Below, piece by piece: positions 39,051 through 47,023 of a stretch of 64,000 nt of DNA (the stretch's first letter is position 1; every line of letters starts with the position of its first letter). The DNA comes from a virus. The notes under the pieces were generated by a model that was not told the origin of the DNA, did no database searches, and saw only the letters and a program-made list of their open reading frames with translations. The translations under genes were made by a program, and so were the position numbers. The stretch covers positions 1 through 64,000 of the IMG/VR virus record IMGVR_UViG_3300033153_010718. One strand, written 5' to 3'.

Positions 39051-39303
39051 CGGCTAGCCCTCCCAGCAGGTCAACCGCGCTAGCCTCCAAGTACTCCTTC
39101 AGCATCCAATCGGCGTCTCGGTGCGCGAACGAGCGCATCAGCTGTTTGTTGATCCGCGCCATGCGCTCCTCTGGGCACACGATCTCGAACAACTCCTGCC
39201 GTACCTTGGTATCGCCCGAGCGGGCGCGCTCGGTCAGTTCTGGATTCTCCTCGCACGCGGCGCACACACGCGCGGACCACGGCTCGCCCTTCCGCCAGGT
39301 CAC
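39040..39303 (-). CDS. Small tagged protein with Cys pair
   Basis: 87 residues, GTG start. C-A-A-C near the N terminus and a helical middle; ends A-S-A-V-D-L-L-G-G-L-A-D. Confidence 0.67.
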   Translation of the reverse strand: MTWRKGEPWSARVCAACEENPELTERARSGDTKVRQELFEIVCPEERMARINKQLMRSFAHRDADWMLKEYLEASAVDLLGGLADAD

Positions 39304-39539
39304 GACACCAGCTCGCCGAGTTGATCCACCACGGAAACGAGCACCAGACCGCCAGAGCGCCGATTGCCGGGCACGTGGCTCGCCACGCGTCCGTTATCGT
39401 CCCTGCGCGCACTCACGACAACCCTGTGCGGTTGAACATCGACCGCGGTCACCGTTCCCATGCGCCGCCCGTAGGTTTCCCTGTGAACCTCCCCGGACCA
39501 GTAACACCAGGACACGCGGTCTCCAACGCGGAAGGTCAC
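39300..39539 (-). CDS. Small beta-barrel tagged protein
   Basis: 79 residues from GTG 39539. F-R-V-G-D-R-V-S starts an SH3/KOW-like barrel; ends V-S-V-V-D-Q-L-G-E-L-V. Confidence 0.68.
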   Translation of the reverse strand: MTFRVGDRVSWCYWSGEVHRETYGRRMGTVTAVDVQPHRVVVSARRDDNGRVASHVPGNRRSGGLVLVSVVDQLGELVS

Positions 39540-39772
39540 ACCAGCTCCCCCAGCTTGTCCACAACGCCGAGCGGCCGGAGCAGGCCGACCACCTCGTGCG
39601 CGGGGTGGTCCGGCGTATCGTCGAAGCGGACTACGCACGTCGCGCCCGCCTTCTCGGAGTAGCCGAGCACCGTGCCGCGCCGCCCGCCGAGAGACGCCGA
39701 CTCTGGAATGCCCTCGACGCGGTCGCCGATCTTGAAGCGGTACCAGTAGTCGTCGCTGGGACGATCTTTCAT
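39536..39772 (-). CDS. Small beta-barrel tagged protein
   Basis: 78 residues. F-K-I-G-D-R-V-E-G and R-R-G-T-V-L-G-Y mark an SH3/KOW-like fold; ends G-V-V-D-K-L-G-E-L-V. Confidence 0.68.
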   Translation of the reverse strand: MKDRPSDDYWYRFKIGDRVEGIPESASLGGRRGTVLGYSEKAGATCVVRFDDTPDHPAHEVVGLLRPLGVVDKLGELV

Positions 39773-40176
39773 CGAGGCAGCGCCAGACTACCGAGCGCAT
39801 CCACGGCCTGCAGACCGGTCGCGTTGATCATCTCCGTGATGCGCCGCTCCAGGGCCGCGCGCACCTGCGGATTGGTCACCGGCTTCCGGTGCTGCGTCGG
39901 GCAGTCGTGCGAGTGGTCCGGCTCGTCCAGCGTGGACCTGATCAGCGAGAGCAAGAGCCGCACGCTCGGCAACGGCCACCCGTCGATGTCCTTGTAGACG
40001 CTGCCGCCGTACGTGCCCTTGTGAGAGCCGCTCATGATGAAGCTGCTGACCCGCTGATAGTGCTCGTCGCCGGAGCGGGTATCGGTCGGACGTCCGTGCC
40101 AGTCCCATGAGCCGAACGTGCGCTTGAGCGCGCGACACTGCGTCTTGCTGAACCGGACCTCGGTCTTAGGTCTCAT
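39769..40176 (-). CDS. Tagged protein of unknown function
   Basis: 135 residues. Basic N terminus, helical middle; ends L-Q-A-V-D-A-L-G-S-L-A. Confidence 0.66.
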   Translation of the reverse strand: MRPKTEVRFSKTQCRALKRTFGSWDWHGRPTDTRSGDEHYQRVSSFIMSGSHKGTYGGSVYKDIDGWPLPSVRLLLSLIRSTLDEPDHSHDCPTQHRKPVTNPQVRAALERRITEMINATGLQAVDALGSLALPR

Positions 40177-40384
40177 CGACCAGCTCCGCCAGTTGATCGA
40201 CCGCGGGCGCGGGCGCGAGACGATCGGGCGAGAAGACCCCGCCCTCTCCGTTGTTGAACTTCACGAACCAGCCGCCAGGTCCGTCACCGCCGCGGCTCGT
40301 GTCGCGGAGGATCCGACCGAGCATGCTCTGGTACTTCCCGCGCCGGCCGGTGTAGATGACCAGATCGCCCTCTTTCAGCATCAC
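40166..40384 (-). CDS. Small beta-barrel tagged protein
   Basis: 72 residues. K-E-G-D-L-V-I-Y-T-G and G-W-F-V-K-F-N suggest an SH3-like barrel; ends P-A-V-D-Q-L-A-E-L-V. Confidence 0.68.
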   Translation of the reverse strand: MMLKEGDLVIYTGRRGKYQSMLGRILRDTSRGGDGPGGWFVKFNNGEGGVFSPDRLAPAPAVDQLAELVDET

Positions 40385-40593
40385 GCCTCCTCCCGAACGA
40401 TGTTGGCCAGCTGGACCACGGCGGGCTCCGGCTCCAGCACTTCCTCATCGAGTGTGTACGTCCACGACGCGTCGCACGCGACGCGATAGGCGTGAGCGGC
40501 TCCCCAGTCGTAACAGTCAACGACGGTTCCCGGACCGGCGACCGGCTCCACCACGCGGTCACCGACCTTGAATCTTCCCTTGCGCTTACTCAC
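40381..40593 (-). CDS. Small beta-barrel tagged protein
   Basis: 70 residues. F-K-V-G-D-R-V-V-E-P and P-G-T-V-V-D; ends P-A-V-V-Q-L-A-N-I-V. Confidence 0.68.
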   Translation of the reverse strand: MSKRKGRFKVGDRVVEPVAGPGTVVDCYDWGAAHAYRVACDASWTYTLDEEVLEPEPAVVQLANIVREEA

Positions 40594-40813
40594 GGGCCAA
40601 CCTGGCGAGCCGGTCTATGGCCGGCTCCGGCCACAGGGCCTCCTCGACGAGGGTAATCCGCTCCTCGAAGAAGGGGGCGGTGATGGGGAGATCGAGCAGG
40701 AGTTGGTAGCTCCAGCCGATGTTCTGGTCCAGGTAGAAGAACTCGATGACCGCGGCACCGTAGAGGTAAGTCACTACGCGGTCGCCGATCTTGAAGCGCG
40801 CCGGCTCAGGCAT
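40586..40813 (-). CDS. Small beta-barrel tagged protein
   Basis: 75 residues. F-K-I-G-D-R-V-V-T-Y; ends P-A-I-D-R-L-A-R-L-A. Adjacent to two paralog-like genes. Confidence 0.68.
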   Translation of the reverse strand: MPEPARFKIGDRVVTYLYGAAVIEFFYLDQNIGWSYQLLLDLPITAPFFEERITLVEEALWPEPAIDRLARLARE

Positions 40814-41021
40814 CGTCCCCCACGATCGCGGCGAGCTGGACTACAACCGATTCCGGCTCCAACGCCCCCTGAACGTACTGGACCAAGGGCGCCGGGCGGT
40901 CGAGCGCGACCGTGTAGATCGGGCCGATAACACGGCCCTGGTAGTAGGTCTTGATCTTGCCGGAGCCGTGATGCGCGGTCACCACGCGGTCGCCGACCGC
41001 AAAGTGTGCCGGGCTAGGCAT
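40806..41021 (-). CDS. Small beta-barrel tagged protein
   Basis: 71 residues from ATG 41021. F-A-V-G-D-R-V-V-T-A; ends S-V-V-V-Q-L-A-A-I-V. Confidence 0.68.
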   Translation of the reverse strand: MPSPAHFAVGDRVVTAHHGSGKIKTYYQGRVIGPIYTVALDRPAPLVQYVQGALEPESVVVQLAAIVGDDA

Positions 41022-41226
41022 CGGCCAGCTCCCCGAGCAGATCGATCGCGGATCTCGGCACGACCTTCTCGACCGGCACCTCCTTGAGAATCCCGTTCGT
41101 GAACGAGAGATCGTAGGACGCGCGTCCGCGCACATTCCCGCGCACGGCCCAGATCGTCGCCCGCCAGCGCTCCTGCGCGCCTTCCACAGTCTCGTGCAGG
41201 TAGTAGACCTTGTCGCCAACCTTCAT
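41014..41226 (-). CDS. Small beta-barrel tagged protein
   Basis: 70 residues. M-K-V-G-D-K-V-Y-Y-L start; L-K-E-V-P-V-E-K-V parallels the plus-strand gene at 45252; ends S-A-I-D-L-L-G-E-L-A. Confidence 0.68.
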   Translation of the reverse strand: MKVGDKVYYLHETVEGAQERWRATIWAVRGNVRGRASYDLSFTNGILKEVPVEKVVPRSAIDLLGELADA

Positions 41227-41232
41227 ACCTAC

Positions 41233-41242
41233 GTTCTACCCC
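41233..41242 (-). promoter_or_regulatory. GGGGTAGAAC element
   Basis: Seven bases before ATG 41226, in the gap after the gene ending at 41290. Confidence 0.5.
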
Positions 41243-41289
41243 CGCTCTTGCGCTGCGGTGCACACGCATAGACCATGAAAGCGGAAGAG

Positions 41290-41883
41290 TCAGTCGCTAC
41301 CCCGCTCGCGCGGCGCCAGCTTCGCGAGCAGCTCCACCACGCTCGGCATGCCGGCCTCGTTCAGGTCCACGTAGATGCTGGACGCCATGCCGTCGGCCTC
41401 GAACACGACTAGCCGCAGGCAGTTCAGGTGCGCCCTCGGCTCGCACGCGCACACCCAGTGCTTTGCCCGGCGCCTCCAGCGGCGATAGCCGGCGCCCGAT
41501 TCCATGCCCTCGGGCGGGTCCGTGCTGTTCCAGTAGGGGTAGTCCTCCACGAAGTCGGGCAGCTCCAGCTCGTGCCGCGTCAGGTACTCGCCCCAGGGCA
41601 CCGTGTAGGCCCATCTGCCCCGCGGCCACCAGATCCGCCAGCCGCACTCCAGATCGAGAAGCGGGGTCCGGTGGGACTCTGCCGCCACCTTCCTGAAGAT
41701 GTCGGTGATCTTCCGCGTGCGCGCGTGCCAGGTATTCTTGTCCAGCACCTCCGGCTTGATCGCCGCGGCCAGGTGCCGCGCCTGCTCCAGGATGAACGCG
41801 TAATGCGCCGGCCGCACGGTGTCTACGAATTCGCCGAGCTTCGTCTTGGGGAAGCGCTTGCCCTCGAAGATCTTGGTACTCAC
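41290..41883 (-). CDS. Unidentified tagged protein
   Basis: 197 residues from GTG 41883. Helical start, then W-R-I-W-W-P-R-G-R-W-A-Y and two Cys (C-A-C). Ends S-V-V-E-L-L-A-K-L-A and a charged tail. Function unknown. Confidence 0.66.
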   Translation of the reverse strand: MSTKIFEGKRFPKTKLGEFVDTVRPAHYAFILEQARHLAAAIKPEVLDKNTWHARTRKITDIFRKVAAESHRTPLLDLECGWRIWWPRGRWAYTVPWGEYLTRHELELPDFVEDYPYWNSTDPPEGMESGAGYRRWRRRAKHWVCACEPRAHLNCLRLVVFEADGMASSIYVDLNEAGMPSVVELLAKLAPRERGSD

Positions 41884-42104
41884 CCGACAACCTCCGCGAG
41901 TAGATCGACAGCCGACATCGGACGTATATGGTCTGGGCGCACCCCGATGATGCGGGCCCGACCGACGCCGCGCGTGACCAAAGCGAGGATGGTGTAGCCG
42001 GCGTAGTTGGGCGGCGGGCAGCGCTCGATGGTCGCGTAGAGCCGGCGACCGGACTTCCAGCGCGGATCGTACATCACCCGGTCGCCGGTCTCGAACCCGC
42101 TCAT
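41880..42104 (-). CDS. Small beta-barrel tagged protein
   Basis: 74 residues. F-E-T-G-D-R-V-M-Y-D-P-R-W; ends M-S-A-V-D-L-L-A-E-V-V. Clearly related to the next gene (Y-E-P-G-D-R-V-I-Y-D-P-R). Confidence 0.69.
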   Translation of the reverse strand: MSGFETGDRVMYDPRWKSGRRLYATIERCPPPNYAGYTILALVTRGVGRARIIGVRPDHIRPMSAVDLLAEVVG

Positions 42105-42328
42105 CGGACGATGTCCGCAAGAAGCTCTACGGCCGACAGCGGCTCCAGCTGGCCGACCAACGCGCGCCTGGGCTGCCGCGGCACGCCCCCTAAACCGGGC
42201 CCGTCCATTCGGATGACGTAGCCTCCGTCATGGCACGGCCCGCTCACGGTTGCCCGCTCACGGTTGCCGTGCCACTGGCGCGGGTCGTAGATCACCCTGT
42301 CTCCAGGCTCATACGAGGTCAGGCTCAT
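42101..42328 (-). CDS. Small beta-barrel tagged protein
   Basis: 75 residues from ATG 42328. Y-E-P-G-D-R-V-I-Y-D-P-R-Q-W; ends L-S-A-V-E-L-L-A-D-I-V. Its codons for the motif differ from the neighbour, so the likeness is at the protein level. Confidence 0.69.
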   Translation of the reverse strand: MSLTSYEPGDRVIYDPRQWHGNRERATVSGPCHDGGYVIRMDGPGLGGVPRQPRRALVGQLEPLSAVELLADIVR

Positions 42329-42702
42329 AGGAGGCCGGGCTCGCGCGCGACCATGGCCAGCGCCGTGACTGCGTCCATGGTCTTGAGCATCTCCTTGCGC
42401 ATCGCTTTGGCGAAGAACGCCTGCGCAACCTTGAGCCCTTCGGCGTGTGCGGTCTCGGCGGCGGCGGCCTCGGCGTTCTTGTACACCACGCGATGCTCCT
42501 CGCAGCAGAACAGCCGCGGGAGCACGTCCGCGTCGTAGTGTCCGTGCTGCCACTCTGTGTAGAGCTTCGCAACCGAGTCGCCGACGTGGACGCTGCGCGC
42601 AACCCACGGGGCCGGCAGCTCGATCTTATCGCGCAGCGCGGCCCCGATCTCGTGAACCGTGAAGCAGAGCTGGCAGCGGAGCACGAGCGCCAGGCCCTTC
42701 AT
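42325..42702 (-). CDS. Tagged protein with Cys pairs
   Basis: 125 residues. C-Q-L-C and F-C-C-E-E-H could bind zinc; a helical end with D-A-V-T-A-L-A-M-V-A. Confidence 0.66.
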   Translation of the reverse strand: MKGLALVLRCQLCFTVHEIGAALRDKIELPAPWVARSVHVGDSVAKLYTEWQHGHYDADVLPRLFCCEEHRVVYKNAEAAAAETAHAEGLKVAQAFFAKAMRKEMLKTMDAVTALAMVAREPGLL

Positions 42703-43022
42703 GACGCCGTTCTACCCAGGTCCGCGAGACGGTCCACGGCGCTCCGCTGCTCCTCAAGAAGCTCGTCCAGATCCGAGAAGCCCGCCTCCTCGATCTTCTC
42801 TTCGGCGTCGAGCGCCCCTTTGGCGATCTCCAGCAGCTCGAACAGCGTGCTGTCGGTCAGCGCTTCAAAGAGGTTGGCCTCGTCATCGTCGGTAGTGCGT
42901 GCCAACAGCTGGTCGTGTACGTCGGTGATCTCCCACGAACCGTAGCGCAGCCTGCTGAACCGCTTGCCGCCGGCCATGCGCGCTGCGAGCAGCTCCAGCG
43001 CGGCGATCTTGCCTCTAGTCAT
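42699..43022 (-). CDS. Acidic tagged protein
   Basis: 107 residues from ATG 43022. Very acidic helix (E-E-K-I-E-E-A, D-E-L-L-E-E); ends S-A-V-D-R-L-A-D-L-G-R-T-A-S, and its last codons overlap a GGGTAGAAC element. Confidence 0.67.
   Translation of the reverse strand: MTRGKIAALELLAARMAGGKRFSRLRYGSWEITDVHDQLLARTTDDDEANLFEALTDSTLFELLEIAKGALDAEEKIEEAGFSDLDELLEEQRSAVDRLADLGRTAS
42709..42717 (-). promoter_or_regulatory. GGGTAGAAC element
   Basis: Seven bases before ATG 42702 and inside the end of the upstream gene. Confidence 0.48.
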
Positions 43023-43266
43023 CGTCGGCAACCTCCCCGAGCAATGTCACCGCGTCCAGCGGCACCAGGCAGAACACAAACGTCCTCAACGGCGGCGCGC
43101 CGCCACTGTCGTCGTAGTCCACCGAGACTTGGGCCACGAGCTTGCCGTCCATCCAGGTCCCGAAGAAGGGCACCGAGACCACAGTCCCAACGCGACCCGA
43201 GCGCGGCCCTCGGAACGCCCGCACGCGCACGCCCTCCTGCGCCCACGTGTCGATCGAAACGAGCAT
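43015..43266 (-). CDS. Small beta-barrel tagged protein
   Basis: 83 residues from ATG 43266 (TGATG overlap). Beta-rich (R-V-G-T-V-V-S-V-P-F-F); ends D-A-V-T-L-L-G-E-V-A-D. Confidence 0.67.
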   Translation of the reverse strand: MLVSIDTWAQEGVRVRAFRGPRSGRVGTVVSVPFFGTWMDGKLVAQVSVDYDDSGGAPPLRTFVFCLVPLDAVTLLGEVADDD

Positions 43267-43577
43267 CAGACCAGATCCGCCAGGCGGTCCACCGCCGGCA
43301 GCGCCACCAGGTAGCGCTCCTCCGTGCCGAGGAGCCGCTCGGTCGTGCGCGGAAGCGGGCGCAGGTTGTAGGTCCACCAGCCAAAGCCGAAGTGGGCGCG
43401 CTCCTTCAGCGACGAGTAGAGGTTCACCTCCTCGACCTCGAACCGCCGGCCGTAGCAGTATTTGCGCAAGACCACGTCGCCAACGGCGAACAGCGGGTAG
43501 CCGGCTTCCTCGGGAACGCGAACGCTCCCGCGCGTTCCGGCGTGCCACCGCCACCCCGCTTTTCCGACGTCGTTCAT
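43266..43577 (-). CDS. Tagged protein, first gene of the minus-strand operon
   Basis: 103 residues. Beta-rich with F-A-V-G-D-V-V-L-R-K; ends P-A-V-D-R-L-A-D-L-V. A GGGGTAAAAC element precedes it in the divergent intergenic region. Confidence 0.67.
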   Translation of the reverse strand: MNDVGKAGWRWHAGTRGSVRVPEEAGYPLFAVGDVVLRKYCYGRRFEVEEVNLYSSLKERAHFGFGWWTYNLRPLPRTTERLLGTEERYLVALPAVDRLADLV

Positions 43578-43583
43578 ACAGCT

Positions 43584-43621
43584 GTTTTACCCCCCTCGTG
43601 CGCCGGCAGCGGGGGTAGAAC
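43584..43621. promoter_or_regulatory. Divergent promoter region with paired motifs
   Basis: GGGGGTAAAAC on the minus strand (43584-43594) and GGGGGTAGAAC on the plus strand (43611-43621) face away from each other between the two divergent operons that start at 43577 and 43641. Confidence 0.62.
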
Positions 43622-43640
43622 AACACCAGGAGCAACCGCC

Positions 43641-44024
43641 GTGACGATCATCACGACCAAAAGCGACATTGACGTCCTCGACCTGTTCGTCCACGACCGC
43701 TACGACGCCGGCAACCTGGACGAGCGCGAACTGGCCGCAGCGCTCACCGCGCACATCCAGACAGCACTGACCAAGCACCTGAATTCCTGCCCGATGGACG
43801 AATGGGAACGGCTCACCAACCTCAAGGTCCAGGCGCCGGACGAGACCAACCTCGACCGCTTCGTGTTGGGCAACATCGCCGAACGCTGCAGCTCGTGGGA
43901 CGCGGTCGAGGCGACGTGGGCAAGAGCCGGACTACCTGAGACGATCTCCAATTCGCTAGCGAGCCTGCAGCAGAGCGGCGCGACCTGGCGGCTGGTGGAC
44001 GGAAAGCTGAAGAGGATTCGATGA
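43641..44024 (+). CDS. Unidentified protein, first gene of plus-strand operon
   Basis: 127 residues from GTG 43641 after CCAGGAG. Helical, no Cys pairs. The end has I-S-N-S-L-A-S-L but not the full tag. Function unknown. Confidence 0.66.
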   Translation: MTIITTKSDIDVLDLFVHDRYDAGNLDERELAAALTAHIQTALTKHLNSCPMDEWERLTNLKVQAPDETNLDRFVLGNIAERCSSWDAVEATWARAGLPETISNSLASLQQSGATWRLVDGKLKRIR

Positions 44025-44383
44025 CCGACCACAAGTTCGAGCCGGGCGACCGGGTGCGCACGAGCTTCGAGGGCGAGGAGTTCCCCGGCGTCTACGAGAT
44101 CGTGGGCTTCGACGCCGGCAACGGACCGGGCGCGCTGCTCGAATCCGCCGATGGCGATAAGACCTGGTGCCCGATCTCCGATCTGCACCTGGTCACAGAG
44201 CCGCAGCCCGCGCTCTCGCCCCGGCAGAAACGGAAGGTGCTCGACTTCGCCACCTTCTTCGCCAACCTGAAGCTGGCGCCCGCCGAAGCAGCGCTGACCT
44301 TGCTCAAAAGCCTGCTCTGCCTCGCCTGCGGCACTCCGCTCACAGAGAAGCACCCCGTCTGCTACTGCGAGAGGGACGATTGA
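44021..44383 (+). CDS. Beta-barrel plus zinc protein
   Basis: 120 residues. F-E-P-G-D-R-V-R-T at the start, then helix and C-L-A-C-G-T-P ... C-Y-C-E near the end. ATGA overlap with the preceding gene. It lacks a clear tag. Confidence 0.64.
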   Translation: MTDHKFEPGDRVRTSFEGEEFPGVYEIVGFDAGNGPGALLESADGDKTWCPISDLHLVTEPQPALSPRQKRKVLDFATFFANLKLAPAEAALTLLKSLLCLACGTPLTEKHPVCYCERDD

Positions 44384-44493
44384 CCTCAGAACCAAGCCCC
44401 TACGCGCCCAAGTTCCCCTGCTGCCGGTGCGGCAAGCCGGTGCACGTCAAAGGCGCCTACTGCGACGAGTGCTACCGCGCGAGGAACAAATGA
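44380..44493 (+). CDS. 37-residue zinc ribbon
   Basis: From TTG 44380, overlapping the previous TGA. C-C-R-C-G-K-P ... Y-C-D-E-C-Y-R-A-R is a four-Cys zinc site that fills most of the protein. Very short but tightly fitted between overlapping genes. Confidence 0.58.
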   Translation: MTSEPSPYAPKFPCCRCGKPVHVKGAYCDECYRARNK

Positions 44494-44822
44494 CAGCGCC
44501 CAGCTACTCAACGAACGACCCCAAGGGTTGGTGCGGCGACCCGCGCCGCGGCGCTGCGATGGGGCGTCCGACGGTCCAGGATGGCCAGCCCGAGGGCGAG
44601 CTGTTCCTGCGCCGCGTCCACCTGCGCGACGGCTACGACACCAACGGGACCTACTTCGGAGCGTGCATCAACGGCGTGCCGCCCCTCTGGTGGTACGCGG
44701 ACGAGAACGGCAACGTGGACGCCATGCTGCGGGCGCGCAGCGCGGAAGACGCCATCGCCCAGCTGATCAAGCTCTACCCCAACGCCAGGATCAAGGTCGC
44801 CACCGCGGTAAGGCACAAGTGA
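44490..44822 (+). CDS. Unidentified small protein
   Basis: 110 residues from ATG 44490 (ATGA). Mixed alpha/beta with W-W-Y-A-D-E-N-G. A-E-D-A-I-A-Q-L-I-K-L-Y could be a remote tag variant. Confidence 0.62.
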   Translation: MTAPSYSTNDPKGWCGDPRRGAAMGRPTVQDGQPEGELFLRRVHLRDGYDTNGTYFGACINGVPPLWWYADENGNVDAMLRARSAEDAIAQLIKLYPNARIKVATAVRHK

Positions 44823-45052
44823 GCTTCGCCGCTGGCGACCGCGTGATGTGGATTGACCCGGAGACCTCCGTGCCGCCGGTCATTCGCCTTCCGGGCACGA
44901 TCGTGTGGGTTGCCCCAGACGAAGGCCCCGGCCGGCATTGGCGACGCGTGCGCATTCGGCTCGATGAGAACCACCGGCCCTTCACGGTCACCGTTGACGA
45001 GATCGAGCCGATGTCGGCGGTCGAGCAGCTCGGCGACTTGGTCCACGAATGA
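44819..45052 (+). CDS. Small beta-barrel tagged protein
   Basis: 77 residues from GTG 44819. F-A-A-G-D-R-V-M-W; ends M-S-A-V-E-Q-L-G-D-L-V. Confidence 0.68.
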   Translation: MSFAAGDRVMWIDPETSVPPVIRLPGTIVWVAPDEGPGRHWRRVRIRLDENHRPFTVTVDEIEPMSAVEQLGDLVHE

Positions 45053-45255
45053 GCGGCAGCCCGACGAGCAAGTACCAGTGCGTGTCGCGCCCAGGCAAGT
45101 GCAAGTTCGAGTGGACCTGCGGACCGTGCTGCGCGTGCCACGTCCCCAGCTCGCCCAAGTCCAAGGCGAACGAAGCGGAGGCCGAACGTAGGCAGGCGCG
45201 GTGGCGGGCGAAGGATGCCGTGACGAAGCTCGGCAACGTGGTGAGTCCGCCGTGA
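45049..45255 (+). CDS. Cys-rich small tagged protein
   Basis: 68 residues. C-K-F-E-W-T-C-G-P-C-C-A-C-H is a dense Cys cluster; then charged helix and K-D-A-V-T-K-L-G-N-V-V. Confidence 0.66.
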   Translation: MSGSPTSKYQCVSRPGKCKFEWTCGPCCACHVPSSPKSKANEAEAERRQARWRAKDAVTKLGNVVSPP

Positions 45256-45470
45256 CCGCCAACGAAGCGCTCGCGCTCAAGAACGGCGACACCGTGATGA
45301 TGCGCGGGCTAGCCGATTGGCGTCGCGTCCGGGTGGCCCACAAGCGCCTCCGCAAAGACGGCTCGGTCCGCGCTATCGACCTGACCTGGCCGAACTCGCT
45401 CCTCAAGGAAGTGCCGCTGTCGCACATCGCCGCACTGTCGGCGATCGATCGCCTCGGAGATCTGGCGTGA
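45252..45470 (+). CDS. Small beta-barrel tagged protein
   Basis: 72 residues from GTG 45252. K-N-G-D-T-V-M-M-R-G and L-L-K-E-V-P-L-S; ends L-S-A-I-D-R-L-G-D-L-A. Counterpart of the minus-strand gene at 41014. Confidence 0.68.
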   Translation: MTANEALALKNGDTVMMRGLADWRRVRVAHKRLRKDGSVRAIDLTWPNSLLKEVPLSHIAALSAIDRLGDLA

Positions 45471-45697
45471 TGGCGAAGGCGAGATCGGCCCCCTTCTTCA
45501 AGCGCGGCGACCGTGTGCTGCTCCTGACCAAGCACTGGCGCGGCAAGGACCAGCGCGGAACAGTGAAGAAACACGGGTGGTGTGTCGGCGCTTGGCGCTA
45601 CGCCGTACGGCTCGATGGCCGGCGGGGGCTGACCCGCTACAACCGCACGTCGCTCCGCTTGCTGAACGCCATCGAACTGCTGGGGGAGCTGACATGA
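45470..45697 (+). CDS. Small beta-barrel tagged protein
   Basis: 75 residues from ATG 45470. F-K-R-G-D-R-V-L-L-L and G-T-V-K-K; ends L-N-A-I-E-L-L-G-E-L-T. Confidence 0.68.
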   Translation: MAKARSAPFFKRGDRVLLLTKHWRGKDQRGTVKKHGWCVGAWRYAVRLDGRRGLTRYNRTSLRLLNAIELLGELT

Positions 45698-45933
45698 CCG
45701 AGCCCGACTACGGCAAGCCCATCACCCGCTACGACCTCCTGCTGTCCCGCCCGCACCGAGCGTTTCTCGATGCGTTGGACGACGCCTTTGATGAGCCCGG
45801 CGCCTTCACGGCCGAACACGCAGACGACGAGTTCTGGCTGGAGACCAAGAAGGGGACTCGCGTGCTCCTGATCGCGCACGCGGTCTACCCGCCAGCGCCA
45901 CCAAAGCCCAAGAAGCCGGAGAGCCTGACATGA
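45694..45933 (+). CDS. Unidentified small protein
   Basis: 79 residues from ATG 45694 (ATGA). Acidic middle, Pro/Lys tail (P-A-P-P-K-P-K-K-P). No tag. Function unknown. Confidence 0.6.
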   Translation: MTEPDYGKPITRYDLLLSRPHRAFLDALDDAFDEPGAFTAEHADDEFWLETKKGTRVLLIAHAVYPPAPPKPKKPESLT

Positions 45934-46325
45934 AGTTCGGAGAATACGACGACGGCTACGACGAGCAGCCAGAGATCGACGGCCGCGTCACGCTCTACGT
46001 CATGGGAGCAATCGACGAGCTGCGGGCCATCGGCATCATCGAGACGATCGCCGGCGACCCGCCGCTCACGAACCACAAGCAGCGGAAGCTCTACCGCGAG
46101 CTGAAACTGGACGGCTTCAAGCCAACGCTTGACGAGGCCGAGGCGGTGCTCAGCAGGTCCGTGTGCGCCGACGACCAGGCCCTCTTCCTGCGCCTGTTCC
46201 AAGGCATCATCGAGGACGGCTGGAGCAAGATCCGCCGGATCCACGCCGAGCAGAAGGTGCAGGAGGCCCGCGATGACGAGGTCCGTCGCACCTACGGCTG
46301 GCCGGACAACTGGATTCCGCTATGA
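45930..46325 (+). CDS. Unidentified helical protein
   Basis: 131 residues, starts MKFGEYDDGYDEQPEIDG. Charged helices; overlaps both neighbours by 4 bases. No motif recognised. Confidence 0.62.
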   Translation: MKFGEYDDGYDEQPEIDGRVTLYVMGAIDELRAIGIIETIAGDPPLTNHKQRKLYRELKLDGFKPTLDEAEAVLSRSVCADDQALFLRLFQGIIEDGWSKIRRIHAEQKVQEARDDEVRRTYGWPDNWIPL

Positions 46326-46606
46326 CCCGCTCTCCCAAGCACTCCGGTGTTCCCCAACGGGTGGCGATTGAGCTGCTAACAACGCGGAAGAAGAACAGGT
46401 TCAAGGCTCTTTCGCGCTACAAGCAAGACGGCTGGCGGATCATCGCCGGAGCAATAATGGTCGTTCCTCAGAAGAACGGCCGCTACAGCATCGTAGACGG
46501 CGCGCTTCGCTACTACGCAGCAAAGAGATTCAAGATGCCGACGATGATGTGTCTGGTGTTCCCCTCCCGAGCACTGGCGCTGGAGTACTTGAGCGTATGG
46601 ACATGA
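46322..46606 (+). CDS. Unidentified small basic protein
   Basis: 94 residues, basic N-terminal half, hydrophobic strand M-C-L-V-F-P-S near the end. Slightly AT-richer than the neighbours. Confidence 0.6.
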   Translation: MTRSPKHSGVPQRVAIELLTTRKKNRFKALSRYKQDGWRIIAGAIMVVPQKNGRYSIVDGALRYYAAKRFKMPTMMCLVFPSRALALEYLSVWT

Positions 46607-46812
46607 CGGTGCGCGGATTCTTCGACGGCCACTGCACCAAGTGCGGCGCCCGGATCGGCTGGGCCGGAACGGTAGCGGACAGGCCGCCCTGCCACGCCTG
46701 CGGGTTCCAGCAGGATCCGAAGGAACTGGCCGCCGCCCAGAAGGCGATGGACGACGCTCGGAAGGCGATGACCAAGGCGATAGAGGCGCGCGCGAAGGAG
46801 CCCGATGACTGA
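46603..46812 (+). CDS. Small zinc ribbon protein
   Basis: 69 residues from ATG 46603 (ATGA overlap; ATG 46597 is an alternative). C-T-K-C-G ... C-H-A-C-G-F followed by a charged Ala-rich helix. Confidence 0.64.
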   Translation: MTVRGFFDGHCTKCGARIGWAGTVADRPPCHACGFQQDPKELAAAQKAMDDARKAMTKAIEARAKEPDD

Positions 46813-47023
46813 GCCGGATTACAAGATCGGCGATCGGGTCGTGGTAGCTGTTCATCAGCCGGGGCACCGCCGGGAAGGAAAGATCGAAAAGCTGCCCACC
46901 GAATGGCCACAGCTCTACGGGACGTGCTACCTGGTGCGGTTCCCGTCCGGCGCGACGGCTATGCTCACTGCGAGCGAAATCAACCACGTCGATGTCGTGA
47001 CGCGTCTCGCGGAGCTGGCATGA
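46805..47023 (+). CDS. Small beta-barrel tagged protein
   Basis: 72 residues. Y-K-I-G-D-R-V-V-V-A; ends V-D-V-V-T-R-L-A-E-L-A. Confidence 0.68.
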   Translation: MTEPDYKIGDRVVVAVHQPGHRREGKIEKLPTEWPQLYGTCYLVRFPSGATAMLTASEINHVDVVTRLAELA

